Origin: Paraburkholderia aromaticivorans
Lineage (GTDB): Bacteria; Pseudomonadota; Gammaproteobacteria; Burkholderiales; Burkholderiaceae
Assembly: GCF_012689525.1 (NCBI RefSeq)
Contig: NZ_CP051515.1
Location: 372,001-436,000, forward strand
DNA: 64,000 bases
Direction of reading: 5' to 3'
The position numbers were made by a program, and so were the translations under genes. Shown piece after piece: positions 61,861 to 64,000 of this stretch. Under the pieces are notes generated by a model. The model made no database searches. It was not told the DNA's origin and saw only the letters and a program-made list of their open reading frames with translations. Every line of letters begins with the position of its first letter. The first letter of the stretch is position 1.

Positions 61861-62901
61861 TCACGCGGGCGCGTCCTCGACCGGAATCTTCCGTTCAATC
61901 ACGTGCCAAGGATCGGAGCGCTGTTTCCATAGCGCGGGCAGCATCTCGCGATACGCCGCAAAGAGACTCGGATAGGCCGGCGGTAACTGGTCCTTGATCG
62001 CTTCGTGCAGACGCGGCAGCGCGTGGAACGGCACCATCGGCAGAAGATGATGTTCGAGGTGGTAATTCATGTTGAGGTAGAGAAAGCGGAACACCGGATT
62101 GATATGCACCGTGCGCGTGTTCAGCCGATGGTCTTTCACGTTGACGGCGAGTCCCGCATGTTGCGTGAGGCCGAGCAGTTGATGCAGCCAGCCGCCGTAG
62201 AAGCGCGGGGTCCAGACGAACATGAGCGGCAGGTAGCTGCGCATGGCGATCGCGAGCACGATCGTGCCCAGCACGACGGCGAGGTAGATGCGGCAGGACC
62301 AGATCATCTTGGGTTTCTCGGAGGCAGGGAGAAACGCGTCGGTCGCGGCGTCGACGCGGCCGAACGCGTGCCGTACGACCTTGCCGATTTCCACCGTGCA
62401 GCCCACCATGCCGAGAAAGTCGATGACGATCGGCCAGACTTTGGTCGGCCGTGCGACCTGGATCTCGGGATCGCGCGCCTGAAAGTAGGTGTGCGTGTGG
62501 TGCCGCGCGTGGCTCCAGCGCCACCAGTAGCCTTCGCGAATCGTCATGAACGACGACAGGTGATAGAAGAAGTCGTTGGCGCGGCGGCTCTTGAACGGCG
62601 TGCCGTGCGCGAGTTCGTGCCAGCGCGCATCGCTCGACGAATAGATCGTGCCGTAGACGAAGAACGCCGGCACTGCCCACCAGCTTCCCCATGTCATTGC
62701 CGCGACGACACCTGACGCGATCAGCAAGGCCAGCCACAGTCCGAAGTTGCGCCAGCCTTCAGCGTCGCTGCGCTTCATCAAATCCTTGAGCACCGCGCGC
62801 GCGATGATGGGCTGATACCACTGCTGGCCGATGCCGTCTTCAAAGGCTGTGTCGGTGACGCGAGGTGCGGCTGCGCTGCCGACGCCGGGAGTCGTGGACA
62901 T
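61861..62901 (-). CDS. Membrane fatty-acid desaturase/hydroxylase-type diiron protein
   Basis: 346 aa with AGGAG before the ATG. The three histidine boxes of integral-membrane diiron desaturases are in place: HELAH (His95, His99), HARHH (His131, His134, His135) and HLEHH (His281, His284, His285), with four predicted membrane helices between them. Desaturases, hydroxylases and oxygenases of this fold act on lipids or other hydrophobic substrates. Co-directional with the Rieske ferredoxin gene, which probably supplies electrons. The substrate cannot be told from sequence. Confidence 0.93.
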   Translation of the reverse strand: MSTTPGVGSAAAPRVTDTAFEDGIGQQWYQPIIARAVLKDLMKRSDAEGWRNFGLWLALLIASGVVAAMTWGSWWAVPAFFVYGTIYSSSDARWHELAHGTPFKSRRANDFFYHLSSFMTIREGYWWRWSHARHHTHTYFQARDPEIQVARPTKVWPIVIDFLGMVGCTVEIGKVVRHAFGRVDAATDAFLPASEKPKMIWSCRIYLAVVLGTIVLAIAMRSYLPLMFVWTPRFYGGWLHQLLGLTQHAGLAVNVKDHRLNTRTVHINPVFRFLYLNMNYHLEHHLLPMVPFHALPRLHEAIKDQLPPAYPSLFAAYREMLPALWKQRSDPWHVIERKIPVEDAPA

Positions 62902-63145
62902 GGGGTGTCTCCTGATGACCGCTTTGTGCTTGCGGGCTTCCCGTCAGTCCGATGGGGCGGCCGCGCTTCTCGTTGGGTCAACGATAGAGGATGGGACGGG
63001 CGGCTTCACGCTGAAAAATGATGGATTTCCATCAATGGTCGCGCGTGCCGCGCCGGATAAGGCAATCGTGCAGCTTGAAGCGGTAGCGGGCGCGACGGTC
63101 GGTGAAGGCTTCGCCAGGCGGGCGAGTCCGCCGACGCGTTATCTA

Positions 63146-64000
63146 TCAGGCCGGCTCAGTGGAACCGGCACGCAGCGACTTCTTCGACGCGCGAACGAAT
63201 GCGACGAAATTCGCCACCACGGGATCGTCGCGCGTGGTCTGCCACGCCATCCCGACACGCCAGCGGGCGGCAGCATCGCGCAGCGGCAGCACCCTTGCGT
63301 CGCGCAACAGATATTGCGCGCGCGAGGGCAGGAACGCCGCGCCGACGCCCGCCGCCACGCCGGCGAGAACCGATTGAATCTCGTCGGCTTGCTGGATCAC
63401 CCTGGGCACGAAGCCATGTTCGCCACACCAGTGGTCGATTTGTGCCGCGAGGCCAGGGCCGCGTCCGCGTGACAGCGCGATGAACCCGGGCTCGTTCAAT
63501 TCCTGCAGATTCGACGGAACGCGTTTCCAGCGCGCGTACTGCGGTATCGCCAATGCCAGGGCTTCGTCGAGTATCGGCAACGTCGACAGGCCGGCGTCGG
63601 CGGGCAAGCGCAGGAAGCCGACATCGAGCTTGCCGGCGAGAAGCCGCCGCGATTGCTCCGCGGAAGACAGATCGTTGAGGGTGACGCTGACTTTCGGATG
63701 GAGCTTGCGGAATTGGGCGATCAGTTGCGGCGCTTCGGTCAGGGTCGAGAGTCCGAGGCCGACGCGTAGATAGCCGCGCGTGCCGCTGCTCGCCTCGCGC
63801 GCACGCGCGAGAATGTTGTCCGCGTCGCGGACCAGCGCCTCGGCGTCGGCAAGAAATCCTTCGCCGAAGATCGTCAGTTCCGCGCCATGCCGCCCGCGTT
63901 CGAACAGCCGCGCGCCAAGGCTCGCTTCCAACGCCACGATCTGCTTGCTCAGAGCGGGCTGACTGACATACAGCGCTTCGGCGGCGTGCCCGAAGTGGCG
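63146..64000 (-). CDS. LysR-family transcriptional regulator (N-terminus cut by window)
   Basis: 285 codons visible, open to the right edge. The visible N-terminal part of the HTH reads RHFGHAAEALYVSQPALSKQIVALEASLGARLFERGRHGAELTIFGEGF, a clear LysR recognition helix; then an effector domain (GYLRVGLGLSTLTEAPQLIAQFRKLHPKVSVTLNDLSSAEQSRRLLAGKLDVGFLRLPADAGLSTLPIL). A GTG (63937) exists within the HTH but cannot be the true start. It ends 244 bases from the desaturase start; same strand. Confidence 0.93.
   Translation of the reverse strand, partial: RHFGHAAEALYVSQPALSKQIVALEASLGARLFERGRHGAELTIFGEGFLADAEALVRDADNILARAREASSGTRGYLRVGLGLSTLTEAPQLIAQFRKLHPKVSVTLNDLSSAEQSRRLLAGKLDVGFLRLPADAGLSTLPILDEALALAIPQYARWKRVPSNLQELNEPGFIALSRGRGPGLAAQIDHWCGEHGFVPRVIQQADEIQSVLAGVAAGVGAAFLPSRAQYLLRDARVLPLRDAAARWRVGMAWQTTRDDPVVANFVAFVRASKKSLRAGSTEPA

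Overview
The window is GC-rich, densely coded DNA with strong G/C bias at third codon positions. Gene types (general porin, DUF4148 protein, MHS- and ACS-type transporters, many LysR-type regulators, HAE1 efflux operon, OhrR/Ohr, sugar-acid and aromatic catabolism) point to a Burkholderiaceae soil or plant-associated bacterium, most likely Paraburkholderia or a close relative, and probably a secondary replicon because almost everything is accessory metabolism. This assignment is inference from gene content. No rRNA, tRNA, CRISPR array, phage or insertion sequence was seen.

Layout. 1-5.5 kb: end of an SDR gene, then a D-glucarate/galactarate catabolic cluster (GntR/FCD regulator, ACS-family transporter, gudD, kdgD); kdgD carries an in-frame TAA at codon 13. 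5.6-7.2 kb: DHA2 drug-type exporter. 7.3-10.3 kb: quinate/shikimate-type set (aroQ-type dehydroquinase, MHS transporter, divergent IclR regulator). 10.3-13.3 kb: PRISE-like enone reductase, a tandem 45-bp hairpin repeat, a hydroxyquinol-type intradiol dioxygenase and a lipoprotein gene whose signal peptide lies in another frame. 13.5-18.2 kb: NmrA-like reductase with LysR regulator, a beta-propeller protein with a TPR/wHTH regulator, DUF899 protein. 18.2-22.7 kb: chemoreceptor behind a flagellar-type promoter, porin, sorbosone-dehydrogenase-like lipoprotein. 22.9-30.6 kb: dienelactone hydrolase, SDR plus alpha/beta hydrolase with divergent LysR gene, a lipase-like lipoprotein, a truncated AraC remnant, an M20 amidase overlapping a GNAT gene.

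30.7-39.5 kb: small protein, Ogt repair protein, a leucine-rich-repeat protein kinase followed by an orphan sugar-binding protein, PRC-barrel protein, GT9 glycosyltransferase, SnoaL-like protein, secreted hydrolase, NDH-2-like flavoprotein. 39.6-42 kb: a peroxide/oxidative-damage island (OhrR-type MarR regulator, MsrA, DUF4148 protein, Ohr) in which regulator and ohr share a palindromic box. 42-47.9 kb: FUSC-like membrane protein, LysR regulator, nitronate monooxygenase, tautomerase, an SDR lacking the catalytic Tyr, patatin/DUF3734 phospholipase. 48.2-54.8 kb: tripartite RND efflux operon whose adaptor has an extra C-terminal OmpA-like domain, preceded by a long leader with a small ORF. 54.8-64 kb: two small unknowns, OYE-type ene-reductase with LysR regulator, unknown protein, PEP-mutase-like enzyme opposite a LacI regulator across a palindrome-rich spacer, a Rieske ferredoxin/membrane desaturase pair, and a LysR gene cut by the window edge.

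The most unusual points are the adaptor-OmpA fusion, the LRR-kinase next to an orphan binding protein, the shared ohr/ohrR boxes, the kdgD nonsense codon, the split lipoprotein and the tandem hairpin repeat.
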